A stretch of 26,176 nucleotides of DNA from an uncultured Treponema sp. GTDB taxonomy: Bacteria; Spirochaetota; Spirochaetia; Treponematales; Treponemataceae. The notes under the pieces were generated by a model. That model made no database searches and had not been told where the DNA came from. It saw only the letters and a program-made list of their open reading frames with translations. The DNA lies in the NCBI GenBank assembly GCA_905372235.1, contig CAJPOF010000030.1, forward strand, positions 1-26,176. The letters are read 5' to 3'. Each line of letters opens with the position of its first letter. The stretch's first letter is position 1. A program made the position numbers and the translations under genes. Of this stretch, positions 16,346 to 23,527 are shown piece by piece.

Positions 16346-17581
16346 CTATCTTTCCATTGTTTTCTGATCGACTATGCGCTTCATGTCGGCAATATTGTTG
16401 ACAATCATGTAGTTGTCGTAAACATCAAGGCGGTGTTTTTCCACAAAACGATTAATCTCGTCCCTTGTAACTTCCTGCGAAAGCCCTGCCCACGAAGCTA
16501 TGTCCGCAACCGTAACATTGAATTTTCTTGTTCTGTCCGCTTCGGACGCTGGCGGATACATTTCATCAAGCATAAGGAATACGTCAGCAATTCTGGCGTT
16601 CGGATCTTTTATCACCAGCACCCTGAAACGCCTTTTTTGGTCATATATACGTTTGCAGAAAAGTTTTAGAAGTTTCAAAGAAATCATGGGATTTCCAGTT
16701 ATCAAATCTTCGAAATTTTCTTTGCTGAACTCAAGACATTTTACTTTGCGTTTTGCTATGCAGGTCGCAGAACGCGGCGAATTGTCAAGTATTGCCATCT
16801 CGCCGAACAATTCTCCGTTTTTAAGAATATCTAGGTTCTTCTGAGTGCCGTTTGCGCATTTTGCAAGCTGAACCATGCCGCTTTGAATAAGGTAAAATGT
16901 GTCGCCCGGCTCGAACTCCGAGATTATAACCTCGCCCGGCTCATAGATTTTTGCAAAACGCTCAAAAGCGGGAAGCGAAAACGCCTTATTTGTAGCATCC
17001 ATCACTTCCGGGGATTCATCAAAATCTTCATGGCGGCGCGACTTTAGCATATCCGCCCTTTTCTTTGAATCCTCGTAAAGTTTAGCTATCTCAAGTTTGT
17101 ATCGGGTTTCGGGAAAACGTTTCAGAAGTTTTATGCAAACATCGCAGCAGGAGCGAAACTGTTCATCTGAAAAAAAACTTTTTGCCACGTCAAGCATTCC
17201 CGTCTGCTGGTCCACGGAAACGGTATTCAGCATGGCGTTTATTTTTCTATGAATCTGGCGAAGCTGCCCGGAAAAAACCCTAAGCATCTTCATGATAATC
17301 TGCCTGTTTCCGCTAAAAAGTTTTTCGAATTCGGGAACGGAAAGAACTACCACGGAAGCATCGGAAAGCATGGTGGCGGTCTCTTCCCTAGGAAAATGAC
17401 CCAGCGCCGACTTTACTCCAAAAAATTCACCCGGTTTTACCTGGTCGGTTACGGCTCTTCCGGTCTCTATATCCTGACTTGAAAGAATCAATATTCCTTT
17501 CTGTAAAATAAAGATGCGTTCATCTTTGTCCCCTGAAAAGTACGGTATGGAACCTTTGGAATATTGCATGACTCTTGGCAT
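16346..17581 (-). CDS. Crp/Fnr-type regulator with two cyclic-nucleotide-binding domains
   Basis: A 411-residue protein with two cyclic-nucleotide-binding folds and a C-terminal helix-turn-helix. The first fold (about 8-110) is degenerate: its phosphate-cassette region reads GEFFGVKSALGHFPREETAT. The second (about 205-310) has a standard cassette, GELFGEMAILDNSPRSAT (257-273), with the phosphate-binding arginine R270. A linker of about 90 residues containing a CCDVC cluster separates them. The winged helix lies at about 330-395 (VTVADIASWAGLSQEVTRDE). This suggests a regulator that senses a cyclic nucleotide through domain two. The ATG at 17581 is chosen for AGGGAG (17591-17596) 9 bases upstream. 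It is divergent from the PHP gene and may control it. Confidence 0.85.
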   Translation of the reverse strand: MPRVMQYSKGSIPYFSGDKDERIFILQKGILILSSQDIETGRAVTDQVKPGEFFGVKSALGHFPREETATMLSDASVVVLSVPEFEKLFSGNRQIIMKMLRVFSGQLRQIHRKINAMLNTVSVDQQTGMLDVAKSFFSDEQFRSCCDVCIKLLKRFPETRYKLEIAKLYEDSKKRADMLKSRRHEDFDESPEVMDATNKAFSLPAFERFAKIYEPGEVIISEFEPGDTFYLIQSGMVQLAKCANGTQKNLDILKNGELFGEMAILDNSPRSATCIAKRKVKCLEFSKENFEDLITGNPMISLKLLKLFCKRIYDQKRRFRVLVIKDPNARIADVFLMLDEMYPPASEADRTRKFNVTVADIASWAGLSQEVTRDEINRFVEKHRLDVYDNYMIVNNIADMKRIVDQKTMER

Positions 17582-17605
17582 AACAGAATTCTCCCTAATA
17601 GAATG

Positions 17606-17614
17606 ATTATACCA
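17606..17614 (-). promoter_or_regulatory. Extended -10 promoter of the dual-cNMP-domain regulator
   Basis: Minus strand TTGTGG followed by TATAAT (17606-17611). It has a short leader of about 18 bases with AGGGAG. No clear -35 box is visible. Confidence 0.6.
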
Positions 17615-17631
17615 CAATATAGTCATTTGTG
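17613..17631. promoter_or_regulatory. Inverted repeat between two divergent -10 boxes
   Basis: CACAA-N9-TTGTG fills exactly the gap between the two divergent -10 boxes, one base from each. The arms are the TTGTGN extensions of the two promoters, so the symmetry may merely reflect two back-to-back extended promoters, or it may be a regulator site. Confidence 0.35.
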
Positions 17632-17638
17632 CTATGCT
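17630..17638 (+). promoter_or_regulatory. Extended -10 promoter of the PHP gene
   Basis: TTGTGC followed by TATGCT (17633-17638), ending 6 bases before the ATG at 17645. No good -35. Leaderless mRNA predicted. Confidence 0.5.
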
Positions 17639-17644
17639 AATCCA

Positions 17645-18511
17645 ATGATTGACTTACATATGCACACAACCCGTTCCGACGGACAATACAGCCCGAGCGA
17701 ACTGGTAAGCAAGGCTGCTTCAAAAGGGATTTCTGTCATGGCGATTACAGACCACGACACAATAAAAGGTCTTGAAGAAGGAAAAAACGCAGCTGAAAAA
17801 GCCGGAATGATTTTTGTTCCGGGAATAGAAATAACCATAGACCGCCCCTCATGCGAGTTCCATCTTTTGGGATTGGGAATAGAAAATCCTTCCAAATCGC
17901 TTTTCGAACTCATCCAAAAAGCTCAGCAAAACAGAAAAGACAGGAATCAGAAAATTGTCGAAAATCTTAACGGAATCGGATTCAATGTGACGCTCGAAGA
18001 AATTCAGGAGGCTTTTCCCGGACAGACTCTCTGCCGGCCTCACTTTGCTTCTTGGATGGAAGAACACAAGGTCGTAAAACACAGGCAGGAAGCATTCGAC
18101 AAATATCTTGCAAGAGGAAAGCCGTGGTTTTCAGAGCATAAGGGCTCAAATCTGGACGATGCAATAATGGCAATCTACGAAAGCAAAGGAATCCCCGTCC
18201 TTGCGCATCCGCTTTCGCTTTATCTTTCGTGGACACGGATGGACGAAACGTTTAAAAACTTGAAGGAACGGGGTGTCGCCGGAATAGAAGCGTTCCACCC
18301 CAGCGCACGGCAAACCGAATGCCTTCGTCTTGAAGAAATCGCAAGAAAATACAATTTTTTTGTTACGGCAGGAAGCGATTTTCACGGAGAAAAAATACGA
18401 AGAGACAGAAGCCCCGGTCATACTGCAGGCGACAAAAAAATCGACGACAAATACTATTACGAAGAACTTTTGCCCGCCCTCGAAAAATCGCGAGAAGAAA
18501 AAGGATTCTAA
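17645..18511 (+). CDS. PHP-domain phosphoesterase (RNase AM / YciV-TrpH-like)
   Basis: A 288-residue PHP protein. Metal-binding motifs are D3-L-H5-M-H7 with SDG (11-13), T35-DHDT, E62 (GIEIT), H73, CRPHFA, LAHP, and SDFHG with D245 and H247. Homologues are 3',5'-nucleoside bisphosphate phosphatases that also trim RNA 5' ends (RNase AM), so a role in recycling pAp or in RNA processing is likely by family. The ATG at 17645 begins the PHP motif almost at once; upstream in-frame starts lie inside the divergent gene and are rejected. Its stop lies 4 bases from the stop of the convergent ABC ATPase gene. Confidence 0.9.
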   Translation: MIDLHMHTTRSDGQYSPSELVSKAASKGISVMAITDHDTIKGLEEGKNAAEKAGMIFVPGIEITIDRPSCEFHLLGLGIENPSKSLFELIQKAQQNRKDRNQKIVENLNGIGFNVTLEEIQEAFPGQTLCRPHFASWMEEHKVVKHRQEAFDKYLARGKPWFSEHKGSNLDDAIMAIYESKGIPVLAHPLSLYLSWTRMDETFKNLKERGVAGIEAFHPSARQTECLRLEEIARKYNFFVTAGSDFHGEKIRRDRSPGHTAGDKKIDDKYYYEELLPALEKSREEKGF

Positions 18512-18515
18512 AATC

Positions 18516-19265
18516 TCATTTTGAAAAACGTGAAAGAAAAAGTTTGGTTCTCTCTTGGGTTGGATTTGATATTACATTTTCCGGCTTTCCTTCTTCGACG
18601 ATTTTTCCATCGTCCATGAAGAAAACGTAATCGCTTGTATCCCTTGCAAACGACATTTCATGGGTAACGATTACCATAGTCATCTTGGAAGACGCAAGAT
18701 CCCGTATGACCGAAAGTATTTCGCCTGTAAGTTCAGGGTCAAGCGCGCTTGTCGGCTCATCGAAAAACAGAACTTCTGGATTTAAGGCAAGAGCGCGAGC
18801 TATGCTAACCCGCTGTTGCTGACCGCCTGAAAGCTGGCACGGATAATAATCCTCCCTGTCGGAAAGGTTCATCCGAACAAGAAGTTCCCTTGCCTCGCTG
18901 AAAGCCTCTTCTTTTGTTTTTTTCAGCACATGAATCGGAGCGTCCGTAACATTTTCGATTACGCTCATATGCGGAAAAAGGTTGAAGTTTTGGAACACAA
19001 GTCCTGTCTTCAAACCGATTTCTCTTGCCTCGGATTTTGAGCAGTAAACTCCGCCATCGACCAAAGTTTTTCCGCAAATTTCTATCGTTCCGCCGTCCAC
19101 GCTCTCAAGTTGGCTCACACAACGAAGCACAGTTGATTTTCCGGAACCGGAAGGTCCTATTATTCCAAGAACCTTTCCTTTGTGGAGCGAAAAAGTTATT
19201 CCTTTTAGAATCTGCACGCCGTCGAACGACTTGCGCAAATCCGTCACCTTGATTATTTCTTCCAT
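18516..19265 (-). CDS. Polar amino-acid ABC transporter, ATP-binding protein (GlnQ/ArtP type)
   Basis: A 249-residue ATPase of the polar amino-acid uptake family. Walker A is GPSGSGKST (37-45), the Q-loop Q92, signature LSGGQQQRVSIARALA (145-160), Walker B VLFFDE (165-170) and switch H202. The ATG at 19265 gives the family length and lies 10 bases after the permease stop; an in-frame upstream start (19319) would overlap the permease. No clear Shine-Dalgarno sequence precedes it, so translation may depend on coupling with the permease. It is the last gene of the operon. Confidence 0.94.
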   Translation of the reverse strand: MEEIIKVTDLRKSFDGVQILKGITFSLHKGKVLGIIGPSGSGKSTVLRCVSQLESVDGGTIEICGKTLVDGGVYCSKSEAREIGLKTGLVFQNFNLFPHMSVIENVTDAPIHVLKKTKEEAFSEARELLVRMNLSDREDYYPCQLSGGQQQRVSIARALALNPEVLFFDEPTSALDPELTGEILSVIRDLASSKMTMVIVTHEMSFARDTSDYVFFMDDGKIVEEGKPENVISNPTQERTKLFLSRFSK

Positions 19266-19275
19266 AAAAACACAA

Positions 19276-19953
19276 TCAACTGTAGTAAGAAAGTTTCTTT
19301 TCAAGTTTTGCAAAAGCAATCGAAACGAACCAGTTCATCACAAAATAAAAAATTCCTGCTATGAAAAGCGGCGTAAAAGAAAAGAGAGAACTTTGCCTTT
19401 CCTTTGCGACCATCAGAAGTTCCGCAACCCCAATTACGGAAACAAGGGCCGTGTCTTTTACAAGAGTTATGACCTCGTTTCCCATGGCAGGAACAATCCG
19501 TTTTACGACCTGCGGAAGCACGATTCTGAAAAACGTCTGTGCGGAGGTATAGCCCAAAACCCTTGCAGCCTCATACTGACCTTTCGGAATGGATTCGATT
19601 CCGCCGCGGTAAATTTCTGCGAAGTAGCAGGCGTAGTTCACCACAAGCGCGATGATTGCGGCAACAAATCGATTCCACCGAAAAACGATGGAATAGCCGA
19701 ACCCGTTTAACCACTTTACAAAAATTCCCGGACCAAAGTAGACCACCAAAAGCTGGAGCATCAGCGGAGTTCCTCGGATTACAAGAAGAAATGCCCTGGT
19801 TATCCATGAAAGAATTTTCACACGGCTCATTCTTCCCGAACAGAAAAGCAGCGCAAGCGGAATGGAAAACATAAGAGTCAAAAAGAAAATTTCAAGAGTT
19901 GTTTGAGAGCCTTTCAACATGGCAAAAAGCATCTTCAAATATCGCTCACCCAT
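19276..19953 (-). CDS. Polar amino-acid ABC transporter, permease
   Basis: A 225-residue permease of the HisM/GlnP type with about five membrane helices. The EAA loop that contacts the ATPase is EAARVLGYTSAQTFFRIVLP (128-147), and the conserved AEIYRGGIESIPKGQ precedes it. The ATG at 19953 is preferred because AAGGTGG lies 5 bases upstream; a GTG three codons earlier has no spacing to that site. The start is 27 bases after the binding-protein stop. Only one permease gene is present, so the pore is presumably a homodimer. Confidence 0.92.
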   Translation of the reverse strand: MGERYLKMLFAMLKGSQTTLEIFFLTLMFSIPLALLFCSGRMSRVKILSWITRAFLLVIRGTPLMLQLLVVYFGPGIFVKWLNGFGYSIVFRWNRFVAAIIALVVNYACYFAEIYRGGIESIPKGQYEAARVLGYTSAQTFFRIVLPQVVKRIVPAMGNEVITLVKDTALVSVIGVAELLMVAKERQSSLFSFTPLFIAGIFYFVMNWFVSIAFAKLEKKLSYYS

Positions 19954-19980
19954 TCCATCCACCTTGGGAAAACAAATTTT

Positions 19981-20784
19981 CTATTTTCCGATGACGCTGA
20001 TGTCACGGTCAAACCAATTCATTCCGATTGATTCTACCGTTCCGTCCATCGCCATGTCTTCAAGGATTTCTTGAACTTTGTCCCTGAGTTTTACATCTTC
20101 TTTTCTGAATGCGATTCCATACGCCTCGTTCGAAAGTTTTTCCGGAACAAGTTCAAGCGGTTTTTTACCTAACGCAATGTCGAACGCCGCTACAACGCTG
20201 TCCATCACAACTCCGTCAACGCCGCCCATCTCAAGGTCGTTCAATGCGATAACGTTGTCCTTGAAATATACGATTTTTTTAAGCGAATTCTTGAAATCGG
20301 TATTTCCGTCTACAGCAGCCTGAGCGCTGGAGCCACTTTGAAGACCAATTGTCTTTCCTGCCGCATCGCCAAGGTTTTTTATACCACTATTTTTACGAAC
20401 CACAAGAACCTGCTCGTTGTTCATGTACGGTTTCGTGAATGAAAGAGCCTTTTCCCGCTCTTCGGTCATCGTAAATCCGTTCCAAATGCAGTCGATTCTT
20501 CCGGTAGAAAGTTCCATCTCCTTGGCACTCCAGTCTATGGGCTGTGCCTTGAACGTTACCCCAAGACGGTCGGCAACCACCTTCGCAAGGTCGATGTCGT
20601 AGCCGATTATGTTTCCGTCATCGTCCCTATATCCCATCGGAGGAAAAGAATCGTCAAGACCAAGAACGAACACACCTCGACCTTTCAGTTCCTCAAGGGA
20701 ATTGTCGACTTTCATTGCTTTTCTGCAACCGCTAAGAATCGAGAAAGAAAGTACGCAAATCAGCGCAAAACTAATTTTTTTCAT
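19981..20784 (-). CDS. Polar amino-acid ABC transporter, substrate-binding lipoprotein
   Basis: A 267-residue family 3 solute-binding protein. The signal peptide ends in the lipobox ILSGC with lipidated C20, so it is anchored on the outer face of the inner membrane. The ligand-binding core shows FPPMGYRDDDGNIIGYDIDL, DCIWNGFTMTEERE and GVVMDSVVAA. The substrate cannot be fixed by eye; the argH neighbour makes arginine or a related amino acid a reasonable guess only. AGGAG (20790-20794) lies 5 bases before the ATG. It is the first gene of the three-gene operon; the promoter is not clear (TATATT near 20840 is a weak candidate). Confidence 0.94.
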   Translation of the reverse strand: MKKISFALICVLSFSILSGCRKAMKVDNSLEELKGRGVFVLGLDDSFPPMGYRDDDGNIIGYDIDLAKVVADRLGVTFKAQPIDWSAKEMELSTGRIDCIWNGFTMTEEREKALSFTKPYMNNEQVLVVRKNSGIKNLGDAAGKTIGLQSGSSAQAAVDGNTDFKNSLKKIVYFKDNVIALNDLEMGGVDGVVMDSVVAAFDIALGKKPLELVPEKLSNEAYGIAFRKEDVKLRDKVQEILEDMAMDGTVESIGMNWFDRDISVIGK

Positions 20785-20885
20785 AAAAACTCCTATTGTT
20801 TTAGAAGACTTTCGACTTTTGCGAAAATCTAAAAAATATAAACAAATCAGCGCACGAATTCTTTATTCAAAGAAATGTGCCTCCA

Positions 20886-20915
20886 TGGCTAGGCTTTACA
20901 AAAAGCCTTTAGCCA
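20886..20915 (-). other. Strong hairpin across the argH stop codon
   Basis: Minus strand TGGCTA-AA-GGCTTT-TTGT-AAAGCC-TAGCCA: two stacked 6-bp stems with a two-base bulge that include the argH stop codon. No T run follows, so it is not a classic terminator. It may protect the mRNA 3' end or separate argH from the ABC operon. Confidence 0.45.
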
Positions 20916-22295
20916 AGCAATCTGCTCCATCACCCTTGTTTCGCAAGGTCCGCCCTCCGTCTGCCTTGACTCAACGCATTTTTCAGGCGAAAGGAAATCG
21001 AATATGTCGTTTTCGAACAGTTCGCTGAATTTTTTGAAATCATCAAGACTAAGTTCTTCCAGCCGGCACCCTTTTTCTATGCATAGCCGCACGCATTTTG
21101 CGCTCACCTCGTGGCTTGTCCTGAACGGAAGCGATTTTTTCACAAGATAATCTGCGACATCCGTGGCGTTCAAAAACCCTTCCATGCAAGCGTCCTTCAT
21201 TTTTTTTACGTTCCATTTTGCGGACGAAATCATGTACGTAAAAACCTGCACGCACGAAAGAACCACATCGCACGCATCAAAGAGGCTTTGCTTGTCCTCC
21301 TGCATATCGCGATTGTACGCCAAAGGAAGAGCCTTCATCATCGTAAGAAGAGCTACAAGATCTCCGTAAACCCTGCCCGTGCGCCCGCGAATTAGTTCCG
21401 CAAAATCGGGATTCTTTTTCTGAGGCATTATGGAAGAGCCTGTAGACCATTTTTCGCTCAAGTCGATGAAACCGAACTCCGTAGTAGCCCAATAGACAAC
21501 CTCTTCACAAAAGCGGCTCAAATGCATCTGCACAAGACTTAGCGCACTCAAAACCTCGATGCAATAATCCCTGTCGGATACGCTGTCAAGACTATTCTGT
21601 GTTATCTTTTCGAAGCCCAAAAGTTCCGCCTCGTATTTTCTGTCAAGCGGAAGAGAACTTCCTGCCAACGCCCCTGAACCAATCGGAGAAAAACTCAGAC
21701 GAGCCAACGCATCTTGCAAGCGTCCGTGGTCTCGGACAAGCATCCACCCCCATGCGCAAAGATGATGTGAAAGCGTAACAGGCTGGGCGTGCTGCATATG
21801 GGTGTAGCCCGGCATTATGTCGTTTGTATGCACTTCCGCAATCCGGACAAGGGCATCTATTAAAGTCAAAAGCCTAGCCTGAAGGTCTGGAACATATCGG
21901 CGAAGATAAAGCCGCTCGTCCAAGGCAATCTGATCGTTTCTGCTCCGCCCTGCGTGTATTTTTTTTCCTGCCTCGCCGATTCTGTCGGTTAGCGTGGCTT
22001 CCACAAACGAATGAATGTCTTCCGCACTTGAATCGATTTTTAGAGTTCCATCCAGAATGTCTTTTTCTATGGAAGCCAGCCCTTCAAGCATTTTATCCGC
22101 TTCAATCGAAGAAATAATTCCGACTTTAGAAAGCATCTTGGCGTGAGCCGCGCTCCCTTTTACATCGTCAATAGCCATGCGCTGATCCACATGAATGGAA
22201 GTTTCGAATGCGACCGCAGCCGCATCCGGTCCTTCTTGGAATCGACCGTGCCACAACGCAGAATGATTATCGGATGTAAGAGTTCCGTGTTCCAT
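20889..22295 (-). CDS. argH: Argininosuccinate lyase
   Basis: A 468-residue enzyme of the fumarase/aspartase superfamily that splits argininosuccinate into arginine and fumarate. Family motifs are HAGRSRNDQIALDERLYLR (114-132), GYTHMQHAQP with the acid/base histidine (163-172), and the signature GSSIMPQKKNPD (286-297) carrying the catalytic serine. The length is typical. No argG or other arginine genes are in the window. The ATG lies 9 bases after a TATAAT box, leaving at most a few leader bases and no Shine-Dalgarno sequence. Confidence 0.97.
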   Translation of the reverse strand: MEHGTLTSDNHSALWHGRFQEGPDAAAVAFETSIHVDQRMAIDDVKGSAAHAKMLSKVGIISSIEADKMLEGLASIEKDILDGTLKIDSSAEDIHSFVEATLTDRIGEAGKKIHAGRSRNDQIALDERLYLRRYVPDLQARLLTLIDALVRIAEVHTNDIMPGYTHMQHAQPVTLSHHLCAWGWMLVRDHGRLQDALARLSFSPIGSGALAGSSLPLDRKYEAELLGFEKITQNSLDSVSDRDYCIEVLSALSLVQMHLSRFCEEVVYWATTEFGFIDLSEKWSTGSSIMPQKKNPDFAELIRGRTGRVYGDLVALLTMMKALPLAYNRDMQEDKQSLFDACDVVLSCVQVFTYMISSAKWNVKKMKDACMEGFLNATDVADYLVKKSLPFRTSHEVSAKCVRLCIEKGCRLEELSLDDFKKFSELFENDIFDFLSPEKCVESRQTEGGPCETRVMEQIAWLKAFCKA

Positions 22296-22304
22296 AACGG
22301 AATC

Positions 22305-22333
22305 ATTATATAAAAACTGCCGCTCTGTTTCAA
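22305..22333 (-). promoter_or_regulatory. Promoter of argH
   Basis: Minus strand TTGAAA (22328-22333), a 17-base spacer and TATAAT (22305-22310), a near-consensus promoter. Nine bases separate the -10 box from the ATG. Confidence 0.8.
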
Positions 22334-22337
22334 TTAT

Positions 22338-22383
22338 AGAAAAAAGGATTAAAAAGCTGCGTCCGCCGTCAAAAAAAATCCTT
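22338..22383 (-). terminator. Possible terminator after the 22369 gene
   Basis: AAGGATT (22377-22383) and AATCCTT (22344-22350) on the minus strand can pair, with a 26-base loop and a T run after the second arm. The first arm lies in the last codons of the gene. The stem is weak. Confidence 0.35.
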
Positions 22384-23202
22384 AATAAGAATCGGCTCGG
22401 ATTTCAATTTTTCTATAAGCCGTTCAGGACTCGAAAAAAGGTCATAGCCTTCTTCCGAAAGCGTACATTCAATCCATTCGGGAAACGCCTTCACGAAAAT
22501 TGCTTTTCTGCCCTCCGCATAAACATACAGCCGAACAGGCGTTTTATCCAAAGAATCCCAAACTGTATAGCGAAAACGCAAATTTTTCCCATCGTGCAGG
22601 CTTTTATTCGGGAAAAAAGTTTCCGAATAAGCACAATTTTTTATTTCCACGGCATAGTCTTCCATCATTTTGCCAAGCGCAATCGGAAGCAGCGACAAGA
22701 TTTGTGCTTCGGAAAGCAACGAACCGTTCTCGTCATAGGCAAAAAGATTCGCCCCGCTATCTTTGTACCGCCCAAGCGATGTTTCCAATAAAAAAGGATT
22801 TGAAAGCATGCGGAACGTATCTTCAGACAATTTCCATGCACATGACTTGGGAACGGAACAATTTTCCGAAGGGTTCGGGATGTGCGCCATTTTGCTTTCG
22901 GCATACACAAGAACAAGCGAACCGAAAGGCGTATCGCCGAATATTTTATATCTGTACAAAAATTTTGAGTTGTTTGGAATTTGAGCAAACGAAGCGTCGT
23001 CGAATGCAACTGAGAGAGATTCTTTCAGCAAGTCGAAAAAAGCGTTTGCGTTTTTTCCCGTCAGATTGCACACAAGTTTTCCTTTTACATCGTACGCTTT
23101 TACGTATGGCTCTTCATCTCTTTTTTTTCCGGACGCAAAAACAAGCATTGCACACAGAAAAAATGCCGCACGAAAAAACAGATGTTTTATAATTTTTACC
23201 AC
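22369..23202 (-). CDS. Exported protein of unknown function
   Basis: A 277-residue protein with a GTG start supported by AAGAGG (23210-23215) 7 bases upstream. Residues 1-25 form a signal peptide (basic MVKIIKH, then LFFRAAFFLCAMLVFASG), so it is probably exported to the periplasm or outer envelope; no normal lipobox is seen. The mature part contains two similar-looking stretches, each with a sentence like FRYTVWDSLDKTPVRLYVYA or RYKIFGDTPFGSLVLVYA, suggesting an internal duplication of a beta-rich unit. I recognise no family. It stands alone, with its own upstream region and a possible terminator. Confidence 0.75.
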   Translation of the reverse strand: MVKIIKHLFFRAAFFLCAMLVFASGKKRDEEPYVKAYDVKGKLVCNLTGKNANAFFDLLKESLSVAFDDASFAQIPNNSKFLYRYKIFGDTPFGSLVLVYAESKMAHIPNPSENCSVPKSCAWKLSEDTFRMLSNPFLLETSLGRYKDSGANLFAYDENGSLLSEAQILSLLPIALGKMMEDYAVEIKNCAYSETFFPNKSLHDGKNLRFRYTVWDSLDKTPVRLYVYAEGRKAIFVKAFPEWIECTLSEEGYDLFSSPERLIEKLKSEPILIKDFF

Positions 23203-23527
23203 CTCGAAACCTCTTGGAACACGTTCTACTTAAAAAGTCGACTAAATATTTTATAAGAAAACTTTTTCAATAAAATACATCTCCCGAACTTTCCAAAACC
23301 GCATTTTCCATTATGCAGATTGTATACGGAATCCGGAAAACTCAGCGCAGAAAAATCGAAAAATGAAACGGGAAATTTCCGTTTCTCTTAAAACACTAAA
23401 TCGCTTCCTAAAAATACCTAAAAAACCATTTTATAAAAAATTTCACAGAGAACAGAATCTGAAAACAGCCGCAAATATAGGGCGTAAAAAACAACAGCTC
23501 GCAATAGTCCAAAAACTTTTTTTAATT
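23203..23527. other. 325-base intergenic stretch
   Basis: AT-rich, with no convincing gene. It holds the promoter candidate of the 22369 gene (TTGAAA at 23265-23270, 16-base spacer, TATTTA at 23243-23248, minus strand) and the terminator at 23358-23385. A short plus-strand frame from 23363 runs antisense into the 23528 gene and has no ribosome site. Nothing else is seen. Confidence 0.6.
23358..23385 (-). terminator. Terminator of the apt-asnA operon
   Basis: Minus strand GAAACGG-AAATTTC-CCGTTTC (7-bp stem, 23365-23385) followed by ATTTTTCG. It lies about 140 bases beyond the last gene, so the mRNA would have a longish 3' tail. Confidence 0.6.

Noticed and set aside
22500..23192. A 230-residue plus-strand frame
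   Set aside because: Antisense to the exported-protein gene, which has a signal peptide and a Shine-Dalgarno sequence; the antisense product has no recognisable features.
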